Assembly (NCBI RefSeq): GCF_038066715.1
Contig: NZ_JBBUKT010000003.1
Location: 558,001-622,000 of the forward strand
Length of the DNA: 64,000 nucleotides
Reading direction: 5' to 3'
DNA from: Luteolibacter sp. Y139
Lineage (GTDB): Bacteria; Verrucomicrobiota; Verrucomicrobiia; Verrucomicrobiales; Akkermansiaceae
A program made the translations under genes and the position numbers. Of this stretch, positions 6,846 to 17,328 are shown piece by piece; within the stretch, counting starts at the first letter, position 1; the number at the start of each line of letters is the position of its first letter. The notes below the pieces were generated by a model that was given only the letters and a program-made list of their open reading frames with translations, made no database searches and had not been told where the DNA came from.

Positions 6846-9800
6846 ATGAAACAAAAACCCGCCTCCCGTACTCATACCTATACCCGGCTCTCCCTCCTCG
6901 CCCTCGGCGCGCTCACCAGTGTCACGTCTGCGGTCACACGAACGTGGGATGGCGGCGGCACCGGCGGCACGAACATGGAAACGCTGGCCAACTGGAGCGG
7001 CGATGTCCTTCCGAACGGCACCAACGGCGACATCGCGGAGTGGAATGGCACCGTCACCGGGCCGCTTTCGCTGAACTACACGGGAGCCACCGCCAACGGC
7101 CTCGGAGCCGGCAACGGGATCTTCCTGAGCCTCACCAGCGCGCAGACCGATTCGGTCACCATGGTCCAAGCGAGCGGAACGACCGCGATGCGCCTCCAGA
7201 ACATCACCATCGCGAGCGGTGCGGGGGCTTTCACCTTCGGGAATGCAAACGCTTTCACTGATGGCATCACGCTGGGCTCCGGAACGGTGAACGCCCACAC
7301 CTTCACGAACAACTCGTCGAACATGGCGAGCTTCGGATCTGACGTGCGCTTCGCGTTTGGCGGCGCGGGAGCCAAGACGACCACCTTCGCCGGTTCGGGA
7401 AACTGGACCTTCTCCGGGAAGTACGGGAACGGCGGCACGGGATCGATCACCACGATCGCCAAGTCCGGCACGGGCACGCTCACGATCAACAACAACATCC
7501 AAGGCACCAATACCGGTGCCGCGGTGGTCAACCCCGGCAACTTCCACATCAACGGCGGCACTGCGGTGATCGACACCAGCGGTGTGGTGACGACCACGAA
7601 TTTCAGCAGCATCGGCCAGTCCGGCACCGATGTGGCGGTCATGACCGTCAAGGGCAACGGCTCCTTCATCTCCGGCGGCGACCTCAATGCCGGCGACATC
7701 GGCAGCAGCTCCGGCACGCTGAATGTCCAGGATACGGCGAGCGTTTCGGTGGGCACGGGCGGCGGCTTCTTCGTCGGCTCGGCGAATACCGCCGGCTCCA
7801 CCGCCAGCGGCACGGTCAATCACAGCGCCGGCTCGGTGACGGTGAACCGCACCAACGACGGTGCGTTCGTCATCGGCGGCCGCAACTCGGCCGCGACGGG
7901 CGGCTCCGGTACTTACAACCTGAGCGGAACCGGCACTCTCACCAATGCCGGCAATGTCTTCGTCGGCGGCTATGGAACGGGCTCGGTGGTGCAAACCGGC
8001 GGCACGTTCAATAACGCCGGCTGGGTTTCCATCGCCCGGCAAACCAGCGGCACGGGCAGCTATAACATCAGCGGCGGCGCTCTCAATCAGACCGGCGCGA
8101 GCATGGGTATCGTCGTGGGCGAACTCGCCACCGGCACGCTGACCGTCAGCGGCAGCGGTGCGGTGACGACGGCGAACACCGGCATCGTGCGCATCGGCAA
8201 TGGCGCCACCGGCAATGGCACGGTCCATCTCAATGGCGGCACCCTCACCACCTCGAAGGTGGAAATGGCGGCCGGCACGAGTACCTTCAATTTCAATGGT
8301 GGCACGCTGAAGGCGAATGCGGCCAACGCGACCTACCTCCAAGGCCTCACCACCGCCAACGTGCGCAATGGCGGTGCGCTGATCGACACCAACGGCAACA
8401 ACATTTCGATCGGCCAGGCACTGCTGCACAGCGGCATCGGCGGTGACGCGGCCGTGGACGGCGGTCTCACCAAGAGCGGCAGCGGCGTTCTCACGCTGGG
8501 CGGTGCTAGCACCTACAACGGACCGACAAGCGCCAACGCGGGCTCGCTCATCTTCGGCGGCTCCTCGACGACCGGAAACATCACGGTGGCCGACGGTGTC
8601 ACGCTCGGTGGCCGGGTGACGAACGTCAACGCGAGCGTCGTCTCGAACACGAACAACCCGAACCTGACTCTCGGCGCTGCCGGCGCTACGGCCTTGGCGG
8701 TGAATTTCAACACGCTCGGCAACCCGACCGTGCCGATCTTCAATCTCGGCACCGGCACGGTGACCTTGAACGGCACCGTCGATGTCTCGCTCTCGAACAC
8801 GACCTCGCTGACCTCGACGCCGAACAACACCACGCTCGCGCTCGTCAGCTACGGCTCGCAGGGTGGTGCCGGTTCGTGGAACCTCACGACTCCTTCCGCA
8901 GGGCACACGATCTTCGCGCTCAATCCCACAGCGACCGCCTTGTACCTGAACATCACCGCCAATCCGGTGACGTGGACCGGCGCGGTGAGCAATGCCTGGA
9001 ACGACGACGCCCTGGGAGCGCCGAACAACTGGGCGCTGCCGGATACCACCGGCACCGACTTCATCAACGGCGACACGGTGAATTTCACCAATACCGCGAG
9101 CAACTTCAACGTGGACATCTCGGAGAACATCACTCCGGGGATCGTGAACTTCTCCAACACCACCAATCCCTACACGATCGGCAGCACCGGTAGCTTCGGC
9201 ATCACGTCCGGGTCGGTGAACCTGAACGGCAGCGGCTCGGTCACGATCAACAACAGCAACAGCTACACGGGCGCGACCACGATCAATGCAGGCTCGCTTA
9301 CGGTGAACGGCTCGCTCACGGCCTCGCCGGTCACGCTCAATACCGGCACGCTGAACCTGAACAACAACAATGCGATCGGGCCTGCCGCGCTCACGATCAA
9401 CGGCGGCACGCTCGACAGTCCCGCCGCTGCGCTCGGCCTCCTGACGAATCCGGTCGAGAACTGGAACGCCGACTTCACTTTCACCGGCACCAACAACCTC
9501 GACTTGGGCACCGGCGTGGTGAACGTGGGCGGCACCGGCGATCGCACGGTAAGCGTAACGAGCACGCTTACCACCGGCGAGCTCAGGAGCGTGACCACGC
9601 AGGGCTTCACCAAGCAGGGCCCGGGTACCCTGGTGGTGACCAGCGATGGCACCAACACTGCGGGCAGCAACATCACCGGCCTCCTGAACGTGGCGGCCGG
9701 CACCTTGCAGACGAACCGCGCCACGGGTGTCACCGGAGACTTCATGGCTGCGGGCGTGACCGGCAGCGGCACCATCGTCAACGGCGCCGCCACCGAGCGC

Positions 9801-11315
9801 TGGCTGTTCTCGAACGCCGCTGCGGGCACCTTCAACTTCACCGGCACCCTTGCCAATGGAGCTGCGGGCGCGCTCGGCTTCAACAAGTCCGGTGCCAGCA
9901 CGCAGACGCTCTCGGGTAACAACACCTACTCGGGCACGACTTCGGCCGCCGGAGGAACGCTCATCCTCACCGGCGCGAACACGCTCAGCGGTCCGACCAA
10001 CATCACGGCGGGCACGCTTAGCATCACCGGCACAAACTCGGCCGGCGGCGCGGTCAGCGTGAATGGCTCGGCTGCCACCCCGGCATTGCTGAACCTGCAA
10101 AACAGCAACGCGCTCGGAACCAGCGCGGTGACCTCCATCAACCGCAACTCGGGTATCCAGTTGCAAGGAGGCATCATCCTGCCGAACACGGTCACCTTCA
10201 CCCTCAGCAATGACGGCACGACGGGAGCCACCATTCCCTACGCTGTCGGCAACCTCGGTGGTGACAACGTCATCAATGGCAACATCACGCTGACGGCGGG
10301 CGGTGGAAGCTCGATCTTCCAGTCCGATAGCGGCTCGCTGACGCTGAATGGCAACGTCGCCATCGCTGCCGCACAATCCTCGCGCGGGCTCATCCTCCAA
10401 GGCTCCTCGACTGGCGCGAACGCGTTCAACGGCGTGCTTGGCGACCTCAGCGGCACCTCGGTCGGTAGCATCATCAAGAATGGCACGGGCACCTGGACCG
10501 TCAGCGGCAACAACACCTACACCGGCGTGACCACGGTGAATGCTGGAACGCTCATCGTCACCGGCAACAATACCGGTGCATCCGCCGTGACGGTGGCCGC
10601 GAACGCGACCCTCGCCGGCAATGGCAACCTCGGCGGTGCCGTCACGATCGCAGCCAATGGCATCCATTCACTCGCCGTGGCGGCCACGTCCGGTGCGCAG
10701 GTGACCCGGACCATCGGTGGCGCGCTGACCAACACCACCGGCTCCGTCCTGAACCTGACCGCCGCCGTCGCTCCGGCACCGGGGGTCTACACGCTGGTGA
10801 CCGCCACCGGGGGCATCTCCGCCCTTCCGACGACGATCACCGGATTCACCGGCGGCGTGGTTTCCATCTCGGGCAATAGCCTGATCCTGACCATCGCAAG
10901 CCCCTCCGCTTATGACGCATGGGCGCTCTCGAAGGGGCTCACCGGTGCGAACAACGGACCGGATCAGGACAATGGTGACCTGGATGGCATTCCCAACCTG
11001 CTCGAATACGTGCTCAATGGCGACCCGCTGGCCTCCGACACCGGCAACCTGCCGGTGGCTACCGAGGACGCCACCAACTTCTACTTCGACTTCAACCGCA
11101 GGGATGACTCGATCAGCGAAGTGACGCTCACGTTCGAATACGGCACCACGTTGGCCAGCTGGCCGTCCTCGGTGGCGATCCCATCGGACAACACCCCGAT
11201 CGCCGGACCTCCGGTGACGATCACCGACAACGCCGACGGCACTCACCACGTGAAGATCACCGTGGCGAAGTCCGGGGAGATCAAACTCTTCGGCCGCCTC
11301 AGCGCGGTGAAGTGA
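6846..11315 (+). CDS. Giant autotransporter-associated beta-strand repeat exoprotein (paralog 2)
   Basis: 1489 aa starting at the ATG that matches the paralog's MKQK start; signal peptide to about residue 27 (VTSA). The N-terminal cap (TWDGGG, NWSGD, PNGTNGD) and the last roughly 600 residues align closely with the upstream gene, including the string NLQNSNALGT. The section at about 7560-8340 instead carries a different Gly-rich solenoid repeat (YNLSGTGTL, VFVGGYGTG, YNISGGALN). At least five beta-strand repeats of the K-x-G-T-G-T-L type are visible. It ends with the EF-hand-like module from Y1356 (loop NGDLDGIPNLLE). It has no barrel or PEP-CTERM. It is probably secreted or surface-attached; the mosaic pattern points to duplication followed by repeat exchange. 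Confidence 0.88.
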   Translation: MKQKPASRTHTYTRLSLLALGALTSVTSAVTRTWDGGGTGGTNMETLANWSGDVLPNGTNGDIAEWNGTVTGPLSLNYTGATANGLGAGNGIFLSLTSAQTDSVTMVQASGTTAMRLQNITIASGAGAFTFGNANAFTDGITLGSGTVNAHTFTNNSSNMASFGSDVRFAFGGAGAKTTTFAGSGNWTFSGKYGNGGTGSITTIAKSGTGTLTINNNIQGTNTGAAVVNPGNFHINGGTAVIDTSGVVTTTNFSSIGQSGTDVAVMTVKGNGSFISGGDLNAGDIGSSSGTLNVQDTASVSVGTGGGFFVGSANTAGSTASGTVNHSAGSVTVNRTNDGAFVIGGRNSAATGGSGTYNLSGTGTLTNAGNVFVGGYGTGSVVQTGGTFNNAGWVSIARQTSGTGSYNISGGALNQTGASMGIVVGELATGTLTVSGSGAVTTANTGIVRIGNGATGNGTVHLNGGTLTTSKVEMAAGTSTFNFNGGTLKANAANATYLQGLTTANVRNGGALIDTNGNNISIGQALLHSGIGGDAAVDGGLTKSGSGVLTLGGASTYNGPTSANAGSLIFGGSSTTGNITVADGVTLGGRVTNVNASVVSNTNNPNLTLGAAGATALAVNFNTLGNPTVPIFNLGTGTVTLNGTVDVSLSNTTSLTSTPNNTTLALVSYGSQGGAGSWNLTTPSAGHTIFALNPTATALYLNITANPVTWTGAVSNAWNDDALGAPNNWALPDTTGTDFINGDTVNFTNTASNFNVDISENITPGIVNFSNTTNPYTIGSTGSFGITSGSVNLNGSGSVTINNSNSYTGATTINAGSLTVNGSLTASPVTLNTGTLNLNNNNAIGPAALTINGGTLDSPAAALGLLTNPVENWNADFTFTGTNNLDLGTGVVNVGGTGDRTVSVTSTLTTGELRSVTTQGFTKQGPGTLVVTSDGTNTAGSNITGLLNVAAGTLQTNRATGVTGDFMAAGVTGSGTIVNGAATERWLFSNAAAGTFNFTGTLANGAAGALGFNKSGASTQTLSGNNTYSGTTSAAGGTLILTGANTLSGPTNITAGTLSITGTNSAGGAVSVNGSAATPALLNLQNSNALGTSAVTSINRNSGIQLQGGIILPNTVTFTLSNDGTTGATIPYAVGNLGGDNVINGNITLTAGGGSSIFQSDSGSLTLNGNVAIAAAQSSRGLILQGSSTGANAFNGVLGDLSGTSVGSIIKNGTGTWTVSGNNTYTGVTTVNAGTLIVTGNNTGASAVTVAANATLAGNGNLGGAVTIAANGIHSLAVAATSGAQVTRTIGGALTNTTGSVLNLTAAVAPAPGVYTLVTATGGISALPTTITGFTGGVVSISGNSLILTIASPSAYDAWALSKGLTGANNGPDQDNGDLDGIPNLLEYVLNGDPLASDTGNLPVATEDATNFYFDFNRRDDSISEVTLTFEYGTTLASWPSSVAIPSDNTPIAGPPVTITDNADGTHHVKITVAKSGEIKLFGRLSAVK

Positions 11316-11338
11316 TCGATTCGCGCTTCTAACAACCC

Positions 11339-11381
11339 GCGGCCCTCTTCGTTTTCGAATGGAGAGGGCCGCTGCTCTTTT
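11339..11381 (+). terminator. Intrinsic terminator after the second beta-repeat gene
   Basis: GCGGCCCTCT (11339-11348) pairs perfectly with AGAGGGCCGC (11363-11372), followed by TGCTCTTTT. It lies between two convergent genes. The T-run is on the plus strand, so it mainly serves the beta-repeat gene. Confidence 0.8.
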
Positions 11382-11389
11382 CACCGGCT

Positions 11390-14125
11390 TTATCGCGAGC
11401 CCACCTGCTTCGCGGCCAAGGCGCCGGCTCCCGCGGTCAGCAGCATCTCGCGGGTCAGCTTGGCATTCAGCTGGATCACCCGTGCGATGACGCCGGTCCA
11501 TCCCGTCTGGTGATTGGCGCCGATGCCCGCACCATGGTCCCCGTGGAAGTACTCGTGGAACCATAGTAGATCCCGCCAGTGGGGATCTTCCTGAAATCTC
11601 GTCTCCGCGCCGTGCCATGGCCGGCGTCCGTGCTCGTCCTGCTGGAATAGCCGGATCAACCGCTCGCCGAGTTCCTGCGCGATCTCGAACAAGGTCATCA
11701 GGTTTCCGGAGCCGGTGGGGCATTCCACTTTGAAATCGTCGCCGTAGAAGGCGTAGAGCCGGAACAGCGAGGTGTAGATGAGGTAGTTCACCGGCATCCA
11801 CACCGGACCGCGCCAGTTCGAATTGCCGCCGAACATTCCCGAATCCGAATCCCCCGGCACGTAGCCCACCTGATAGTCCTCGCCCGCGTGGTGGAACACG
11901 TACGGCTGATCCAAGTGAACCCGTGACAAGGCGCGGAGACCATACGGGCTGAAGAACTCGCTCTCATCGAGCATGCGCGCCAGCACACGGCGCAGCTTGT
12001 TTTCCGGCAAGATCGCCACCATGTGCCGGCCTGCCACCCCGGGTATGGTCGGCAGGTGGACATTGGCGCACAGCGCGGGATGACGACGGATGAACTCCTT
12101 CGCGTGATCGGCGAAGCGCGGCAGCTTCGCGAAGACGTCATCCTCGAAGACCGCCACCGCGGCCAAGGGCAGCAGGCCGACCATCGAGCGCACTTTCAGC
12201 CGCATGGCCGAGCCATCGGGCAAGCGCAGCACATCGTAGAAGAAGCCATCATCCTCGTCCCACATTTCGTCGAGGTTGTTCCCGACGCGGTCCATGGCTC
12301 CGGCGATGCGGATGGTATGTTCGAAGAACTTGGCGGCGAACTCCTCGTAGAGCGGCTCGTGCAGCGCGAGCTCGACTGCGATCCGCAGCATCTGCTGGCT
12401 GTAGAAGACCATCCAGGCGGTGCCATCTGCCTGATCGAGGAAGCCGCCAGTGGGGAGCTGTGACGAGCGGTCGAAGATGCCGATATTGTCCAGGCCGAGG
12501 AAGCCGCCTTCGAAGCAGTTGTTGCCGTCGCGGTCCTTGCGGTTGATCCACCAGGTGAAGTTCGCCAGCAGCTTGCAGAAGGCGAACTTGAGGTATTCCA
12601 GGTCGCCCTTTCCTTCGCGCGCTTCCTCGAATTGGAAGAGCTGGATGGTCGCCCACGCGTGAACGGGAGGATTCACGTCGCCGAAGTTCCACTCGTAGGC
12701 CGGGATCTGGCCATTGGGATGCTGGTAGTCATTCCTCAGCATCAGGTCGAGCTGCTGCTTCGCGAACTCCGGGTCGACGATTCCCAGGGCGATCGTGTGA
12801 AACCCCAGATCCCATGCCGCGTACCACGGATACTCCCACTTGTCCGGCATCGAAATGATGTCGTCATTGTACATGTGCGACCACTCGTCATTGCGAAAGC
12901 GGGGACGCTGCGAAGGCGGGGATGTCGGATCGATCCGGTGCTCGCGAAGCCACACGTCCAGATCGAAGTAGAAGTACTGCTTGGTCCAAAGCATCCCGGC
13001 GAGCGCCTGGCGAAGGATGGAGGCGCGATCCGAGTGCTGCTTCACGGTCGCGGGCGTGATCGAGTCGTAAAACTCGTCCGCCTCCTTCAGCCGCGTGGCC
13101 ATGATCTTCTCGAAGTCGCGAAACGGCTTGGCCAATTGACCCGGAGCCGAGGAGGTCAGTCGCAAGCGGATCACTTGCTCTCCACCGGCGGGCACCTGCA
13201 GCTGGTAATGAGCCGCCGCCTTGGTGCCGGTGCCGGCTGGATTGATTACATCCGCCTTGCCGTGAATGATATGGTCATTGATGCCGTCTTTGACAAACGG
13301 GCTCGCATTGACACCGCCGAATAGGCGCGCGTGGTTCGTATCATTCTCGGTGAAGAGTAGCCCGGCCGCGCCCTCGATGTAGAGGTAGTGATCGGAAACC
13401 ATCTCTTGGAAAAAGGCGTCGGTATGGTGCGCGTTAATGATGTGGGTGCCGTCTTGCTCCGGCAAAGCCGTCAACGCAGGACGCGAGCCGCCACCAGCCC
13501 ATGACCAGGTATTGCGGAACCACAGGTGCGGCAGGACATGGAGCGGGGCATCGTCAGGTCCGCGATTGCAGAGGGTGATCCGGACCAGCACATCCTCCGA
13601 TGAGGCCTTCGCGTATTCGACAAAGACATCGAAGTAGCGGTTTTCGTCGAAGACTCCCGTGTCCAGTAGCTCGTACTCCGCCTCGTGCTTGCCCCGGCGC
13701 CGGTTGGTTTCGACGAGGTTGTCGTAGGGATAGGCCGACTGCGGATACTTGTACAAGTATTTCATGTACGAGTGCGTCGGCGTGCTATCGAGGTAGAAGT
13801 AGCACTCCTTGACGTCCTCGCCGTGGTTACCCTCGCTGTTGGCTAGGCCGAACAAGCGCTCCTTGAGGATCGGGTCACGGCCATTCCACAGCGCCAGTGC
13901 GAAGCACAGCACGCCATGGGCATCGCAGATGCCGGCAAGACCGTCCTCGCCCCAGTGATACGCGCGCGACCGCGCCTGATCGTGGGTGAAGTAGTTCCAC
14001 GCGTCGCCATTGTCGCTGTAGTCCTCGCGGACCGTTCCCCACTGGCGTTCGCTCAGGTACGGCCCCCAGTATCGCCAGCCGAGCTTGGTGGCTTCATCGA
14101 GTCGCTGGTGTTCCTTGGTGGGCAT
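11390..14125 (-). CDS. GH63-like (MGH1-type) alpha-glucosidase-family glycoside hydrolase
   Basis: 911 aa with no signal peptide, so probably cytoplasmic. It matches the long bacterial 'glucosidase' branch of the (alpha/alpha)6-barrel clan related to GH63. The N-terminal half is a beta-sandwich ([18 protein letters not shown] near the start; [14 protein letters not shown] near residue 195). The barrel follows, with the family signatures [13 protein letters not shown], containing the likely general-acid Asp, and near the C-terminus [10 protein letters not shown]. Members hydrolyse alpha-glucosidic or mannosyl-glycerate-type substrates, but the exact substrate cannot be read from sequence. It converges on the beta-repeat gene and is transcribed alone. 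The length is normal for the family. Confidence 0.85.
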   Translation of the reverse strand: MPTKEHQRLDEATKLGWRYWGPYLSERQWGTVREDYSDNGDAWNYFTHDQARSRAYHWGEDGLAGICDAHGVLCFALALWNGRDPILKERLFGLANSEGNHGEDVKECYFYLDSTPTHSYMKYLYKYPQSAYPYDNLVETNRRRGKHEAEYELLDTGVFDENRYFDVFVEYAKASSEDVLVRITLCNRGPDDAPLHVLPHLWFRNTWSWAGGGSRPALTALPEQDGTHIINAHHTDAFFQEMVSDHYLYIEGAAGLLFTENDTNHARLFGGVNASPFVKDGINDHIIHGKADVINPAGTGTKAAAHYQLQVPAGGEQVIRLRLTSSAPGQLAKPFRDFEKIMATRLKEADEFYDSITPATVKQHSDRASILRQALAGMLWTKQYFYFDLDVWLREHRIDPTSPPSQRPRFRNDEWSHMYNDDIISMPDKWEYPWYAAWDLGFHTIALGIVDPEFAKQQLDLMLRNDYQHPNGQIPAYEWNFGDVNPPVHAWATIQLFQFEEAREGKGDLEYLKFAFCKLLANFTWWINRKDRDGNNCFEGGFLGLDNIGIFDRSSQLPTGGFLDQADGTAWMVFYSQQMLRIAVELALHEPLYEEFAAKFFEHTIRIAGAMDRVGNNLDEMWDEDDGFFYDVLRLPDGSAMRLKVRSMVGLLPLAAVAVFEDDVFAKLPRFADHAKEFIRRHPALCANVHLPTIPGVAGRHMVAILPENKLRRVLARMLDESEFFSPYGLRALSRVHLDQPYVFHHAGEDYQVGYVPGDSDSGMFGGNSNWRGPVWMPVNYLIYTSLFRLYAFYGDDFKVECPTGSGNLMTLFEIAQELGERLIRLFQQDEHGRRPWHGAETRFQEDPHWRDLLWFHEYFHGDHGAGIGANHQTGWTGVIARVIQLNAKLTREMLLTAGAGALAAKQVGSR

Positions 14126-14387
14126 GGAAGGGGCATTCCAAAGGGAGCTTTTCTACCCGCCGACGTCTACGCTCTGGGGCAAGCGCGATGCGCCCCGGAG
14201 CCATGCCAGCATTGGACTCCAAGTCTTAGCAGAGGATGCCGGGATTTTTCAATGGCGGAGATATGCCCTGGAAAGGAGATAATAAGGTGAAAGTGAATGC
14301 CATGACAGTTTCGCCACCTTCCGGGGCGGTGACTCGCCATCTCGATTCTTCGTTGCTGCGGGCTCAAGCGCTGGTAGCTTCGGGGCC

Positions 14388-16013
14388 ATGTGCTGTTCGA
14401 TCGTGCGTTCGCTGTCGCGCATCGCCCCCCTGTGGCTCACCTGCGGTGGTCTCTTCGCCCAGGTTTCTCCGCCTGCCAATCCTGCGGTTCCGGCCAAGCC
14501 GACCGCGCCGAAAGTCGAGCCGGGACTGGAAGAGGCGGTGAATTGGAAATGGAACGTGGTCCCATCGGCCACCAACACTTGGGGCATGCCCTTGCCACCC
14601 GAGCTGGCGCCAAAGCCCGTGGCTCCCGAAGCAGCGCCCGGCACCACGACTCCCACGCCAAATCCCGCCAAGGAGCGGCGCCCGACGACCTATGAAGTGA
14701 AGAAGGGCGACGCGATCGTGAAGATCGCGCGGAAGTTCTTCATGACGCCGGAGCAGCTGAAGCAGTTCAATGAGCTGAAGGACGACCGCATCGTGATCGG
14801 CCAGGTCCTGGCAATTCCGACACCGGAGGAGATGCTGAAGCTGACGCCGCCACCGCCTCCCCCACCGCCGCCGGACGCGAAGCCCCAGCCGAAACCAAAG
14901 TCCTCCAAGAAACACAAGGGGGATGAGGGGACGCCCGGGGAAGATGTCGATTCCGAGCCCACGACCTATGAGCAACTGGTGCTGGAGACCGTGCTGCTGC
15001 AGGTGTTCCTGGATCGCGAGAATTTTTCGACGGGCGCGATCGATGGCAAAAGCGGACCGAACTTCCTGAAGGTCAGCCAGACCTATCAGGAGACGCACCC
15101 GGATGCGGCCAATCCTGGCCAGCTCAAGGCCAAGGCCTTGGCCGTGGTGAAGCAGCCCTACTTCAACTACGTGCTGCGGGCGGAGGACTTCAAATTCATC
15201 AAGCCGCGGAGCGCCGCGGGCAAAGGCGGCCCGTCTACCGGCGCGAAGGCCGCGCCCAAGAAGAAGGGGCCCTCCAATACCCCGGCGACCGCGCCGCAGG
15301 TGCCACCGCTCACGTATGAGGAAATGGTCGCTTCCGATTTCCTCGGCTACACGAGCGCGTGGGAGTTCGTCGCAGAGCGCTTCCACTGCGACGAAGGCTT
15401 CCTGCGCGAGCTCAACTCGAAGCTCAAGACTGCGCCTGGCGTGGGAACCATCTTCCAGGTGCCAAACGTGGTTCCCTTCGAAATCGAGAAGGCGCTGGAT
15501 GCTCCACTCCAGCCCGCCGCCGATCCGCAACAGCCGGTGACGGCCGCGGTGGTGGCACTGTCGCGGCTCGAGATTTCGCGCGGCGGGAAACTCATCGCAA
15601 TCCTGCCCGTGGCATCGGCCCGTCCCGGTCTCACCGGGCGCGGCACATGGAAAGTGCTGGATGCCATTCCGCAGCCGCGACTGAGCACCACCCGCGAGCT
15701 ACGCGAAGCCCCGAAGGCTCCGCCTGCCGGAGCACCGCCAACGACCACACCCCCGCCGCCTGCGGAGGCACCGCCGCTGGCAGCCCCGCAATTCCTTCCC
15801 GCCGGACCTAACAATCCCATCGGCGTCGTGTGGCTCAACCTCGCAAAGGCAAACAGCACCGATCCCCTGCCCTACGGCCTGCACGGCACCAGCATTCCCG
15901 CGCGGATGAAGTCGCAGGAAGGCATCGGCGGATTCCGTATGGCGAATTGGGACATCGCCCGCGCCGTGCGGATGCTGCCAGCGGGGACGGTGTTGCAGTG
16001 GAAGGTGCAGTGA
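14388..16013 (+). CDS. Secreted LysM protein with a degenerate L,D-transpeptidase-like domain
   Basis: 541 aa. The signal peptide runs to about residue 25 (FAQ). A LysM fold at 101-146 (TYEVKKGDAIVKIARKF ... IPTP) should bind peptidoglycan and is followed by a Pro-rich linker. A helical region at about 185-250 resembles the peptidoglycan-binding/EF-type segment next to such enzymes. The end is laid out like a YkuD L,D-transpeptidase (GVVWLNL ... YGLHGTSIPARM ... FRMANWDIARAV ... LPAGTVLQW). Where active enzymes have the HGC signature before I-R-M, this protein has I513-G514-G515 before F-R-M, so the catalytic His and Cys are absent. It probably binds or scaffolds the cell wall without transpeptidase activity. 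It is divergent from the GH63-like gene. Confidence 0.75.
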   Translation: MCCSIVRSLSRIAPLWLTCGGLFAQVSPPANPAVPAKPTAPKVEPGLEEAVNWKWNVVPSATNTWGMPLPPELAPKPVAPEAAPGTTTPTPNPAKERRPTTYEVKKGDAIVKIARKFFMTPEQLKQFNELKDDRIVIGQVLAIPTPEEMLKLTPPPPPPPPPDAKPQPKPKSSKKHKGDEGTPGEDVDSEPTTYEQLVLETVLLQVFLDRENFSTGAIDGKSGPNFLKVSQTYQETHPDAANPGQLKAKALAVVKQPYFNYVLRAEDFKFIKPRSAAGKGGPSTGAKAAPKKKGPSNTPATAPQVPPLTYEEMVASDFLGYTSAWEFVAERFHCDEGFLRELNSKLKTAPGVGTIFQVPNVVPFEIEKALDAPLQPAADPQQPVTAAVVALSRLEISRGGKLIAILPVASARPGLTGRGTWKVLDAIPQPRLSTTRELREAPKAPPAGAPPTTTPPPPAEAPPLAAPQFLPAGPNNPIGVVWLNLAKANSTDPLPYGLHGTSIPARMKSQEGIGGFRMANWDIARAVRMLPAGTVLQWKVQ

Positions 16014-16042
16014 GGTGACTAAAAGCCCTCGCTGCGCTTCTT

Positions 16043-16153
16043 CGTAGCGGAACGACTTCGTCGTTCCGGTTGGGGACTGCCCGAAAGATGATTCACGGGT
16101 GGCGTTGTTAAGCGGACCTCGCCCAGCCGGAAGGACGCAGTCCTTCCGCTACG
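16043..16153. repeat. REP-like inverted pair (REPIN-like)
   Basis: Two 27-base hairpin units face each other: 16043-16069 (CGTAGCGGAACGAC...) and the reverse-oriented 16127-16153. The reverse complement of the second matches the first at 24 of 27 positions. Two of the differences are a compensatory pair in the stem (AACGAC/GTCGTT against AAGGAC/GTCCTT). It lies between convergent genes, 30 nt after the LysM gene and 20 nt from the hydrolase stop. Confidence 0.75.
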
Positions 16154-16172
16154 CCACGCTCATTCCCCGTCC

Positions 16173-17183
16173 TCACAAGAAATCTAACAGCGCGCCCAGG
16201 TAGTCCTCGAACGCCTCTGCCTGCGGTGCATGCCCGATGCCCGGCAGCGCCACCAAACGCGCTCCCGGAATCGCCGCCGCTGCCGCTTTGCCCAGTTCCT
16301 GATACTGCCCCATCGTGGCAGCGACTTCCTTGGAGACGAGGTTCTTGCCAATCGCGGTGCGATCGCGCTCACCGATGATCAGCAGCGTGGGCACCTTCAC
16401 ATCCGGGAACTCGTAGAGCACGGGCTGCGTCATCACCATGTCCGAGGTGATGGCGGTGACGCGCGCCATCTTCTCCTTGTCCGCTCCTTTCATCCAGCCG
16501 ACCTGAATGGCTAACAGAGGATCGTATTCCTCCTTCCACTTGCCGTCGAAATAGACGGTCTGCATGTATTCCTTCACCGAGCCCGGCCCCTTCTTCAGCT
16601 CGGCGGCGGTGGCGGTATCGATGCTTTGATACGGCACCTTGCGTTTCCAATCCTCAAGGCCGATGGGATTGACCAGCACCAGCTTCTCCGTCGCTGCCGG
16701 ATTCATGAGTGCGAAGCGGGTGCCGACCATGCCGCCCATCGAGTGCCCCACAACGACGGCCTTGCCGATGCCGAGGTGATCGAGCAGTGACTTCGTCTGC
16801 GCCGCCATCATCTGGAAGCTGTACTGGATGTCGGTCGGCTTGGAGGATTTGCCGAAGCCGATCTGGTCGGGAACGATCACGCGGAAGCCGCGGCCGGTGA
16901 GTTCCTTCACGGTGCGTTCCCAGTAGGCTCCGGAGAAGTTCTTGCCGTGAAGCAGCAGGACGGAGCGGCCATTGGCAACCGCGGTAGGCTTCACATCCAT
17001 GTAGGCCATCTTCAGCTCGTGGCCCTGCTCCTTGAGCGGCAGCTCCTGGACTTCGAAGGGATAGCGGAAATCTGTTAGATCCGCATCCAGCGCGGGGAAT
17101 TTGTCCATTGAAGCGGGGTCTTGGGCAGAGACCGGCAGGGCCAGTATTGCGAAGAGCACGGGAATGAAGCCAAAGGCGCGCAT
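16173..17183 (-). CDS. Secreted alpha/beta-hydrolase
   Basis: 336 aa from the ATG at 17183, preferred over one 36 bases upstream because it directly opens the signal peptide (MRAFGFIPV ... VSAQ). It has the alpha/beta-hydrolase fold with [14 protein letters not shown] (oxyanion loop), the nucleophile elbow GHSMGG (Ser about 148), an acid in [11 protein letters not shown] and the catalytic His in [10 protein letters not shown]. This layout is common to esterases, haloperoxidase-like and epoxide-hydrolase-like enzymes, so the substrate is not assignable. It is periplasmic by signal peptide. It is divergent from the lipoprotein at 17329; the AT-rich stretch 17255-17300 probably holds both promoters. 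Confidence 0.85.
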   Translation of the reverse strand: MRAFGFIPVLFAILALPVSAQDPASMDKFPALDADLTDFRYPFEVQELPLKEQGHELKMAYMDVKPTAVANGRSVLLLHGKNFSGAYWERTVKELTGRGFRVIVPDQIGFGKSSKPTDIQYSFQMMAAQTKSLLDHLGIGKAVVVGHSMGGMVGTRFALMNPAATEKLVLVNPIGLEDWKRKVPYQSIDTATAAELKKGPGSVKEYMQTVYFDGKWKEEYDPLLAIQVGWMKGADKEKMARVTAITSDMVMTQPVLYEFPDVKVPTLLIIGERDRTAIGKNLVSKEVAATMGQYQELGKAAAAAIPGARLVALPGIGHAPQAEAFEDYLGALLDFL

Positions 17184-17328
17184 GATCCGCGAATCTCGCG
17201 CGTCAGGCTTCGCGCGCAAACGGCAATCGACCGCTTCCCGCGGGGGACAAGCAATTCATGCATATTGAAATCCTAGTTAGATTAATTTATCTCTCGGCTC
17301 CTTTTCATCGGTCCGCTAGGATGCGCCG

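Noticed and set aside
6663..10667. Very long open frame on the minus strand across the second giant exoprotein gene
   Set aside because: It is the antisense of repetitive, codon-biased sequence; the translation is R/G/A/V-rich with no domain, and the plus-strand protein has a signal peptide and family repeats. Similar antisense frames at 4515-6557 and 18658-20802 were dropped for the same reason.
2247..11315. Possible CRISPR-like or simple DNA repeat array
   Set aside because: The repetition is at protein level (beta-strand repeats of unequal length and sequence). There are no identical short repeats with regular spacers.
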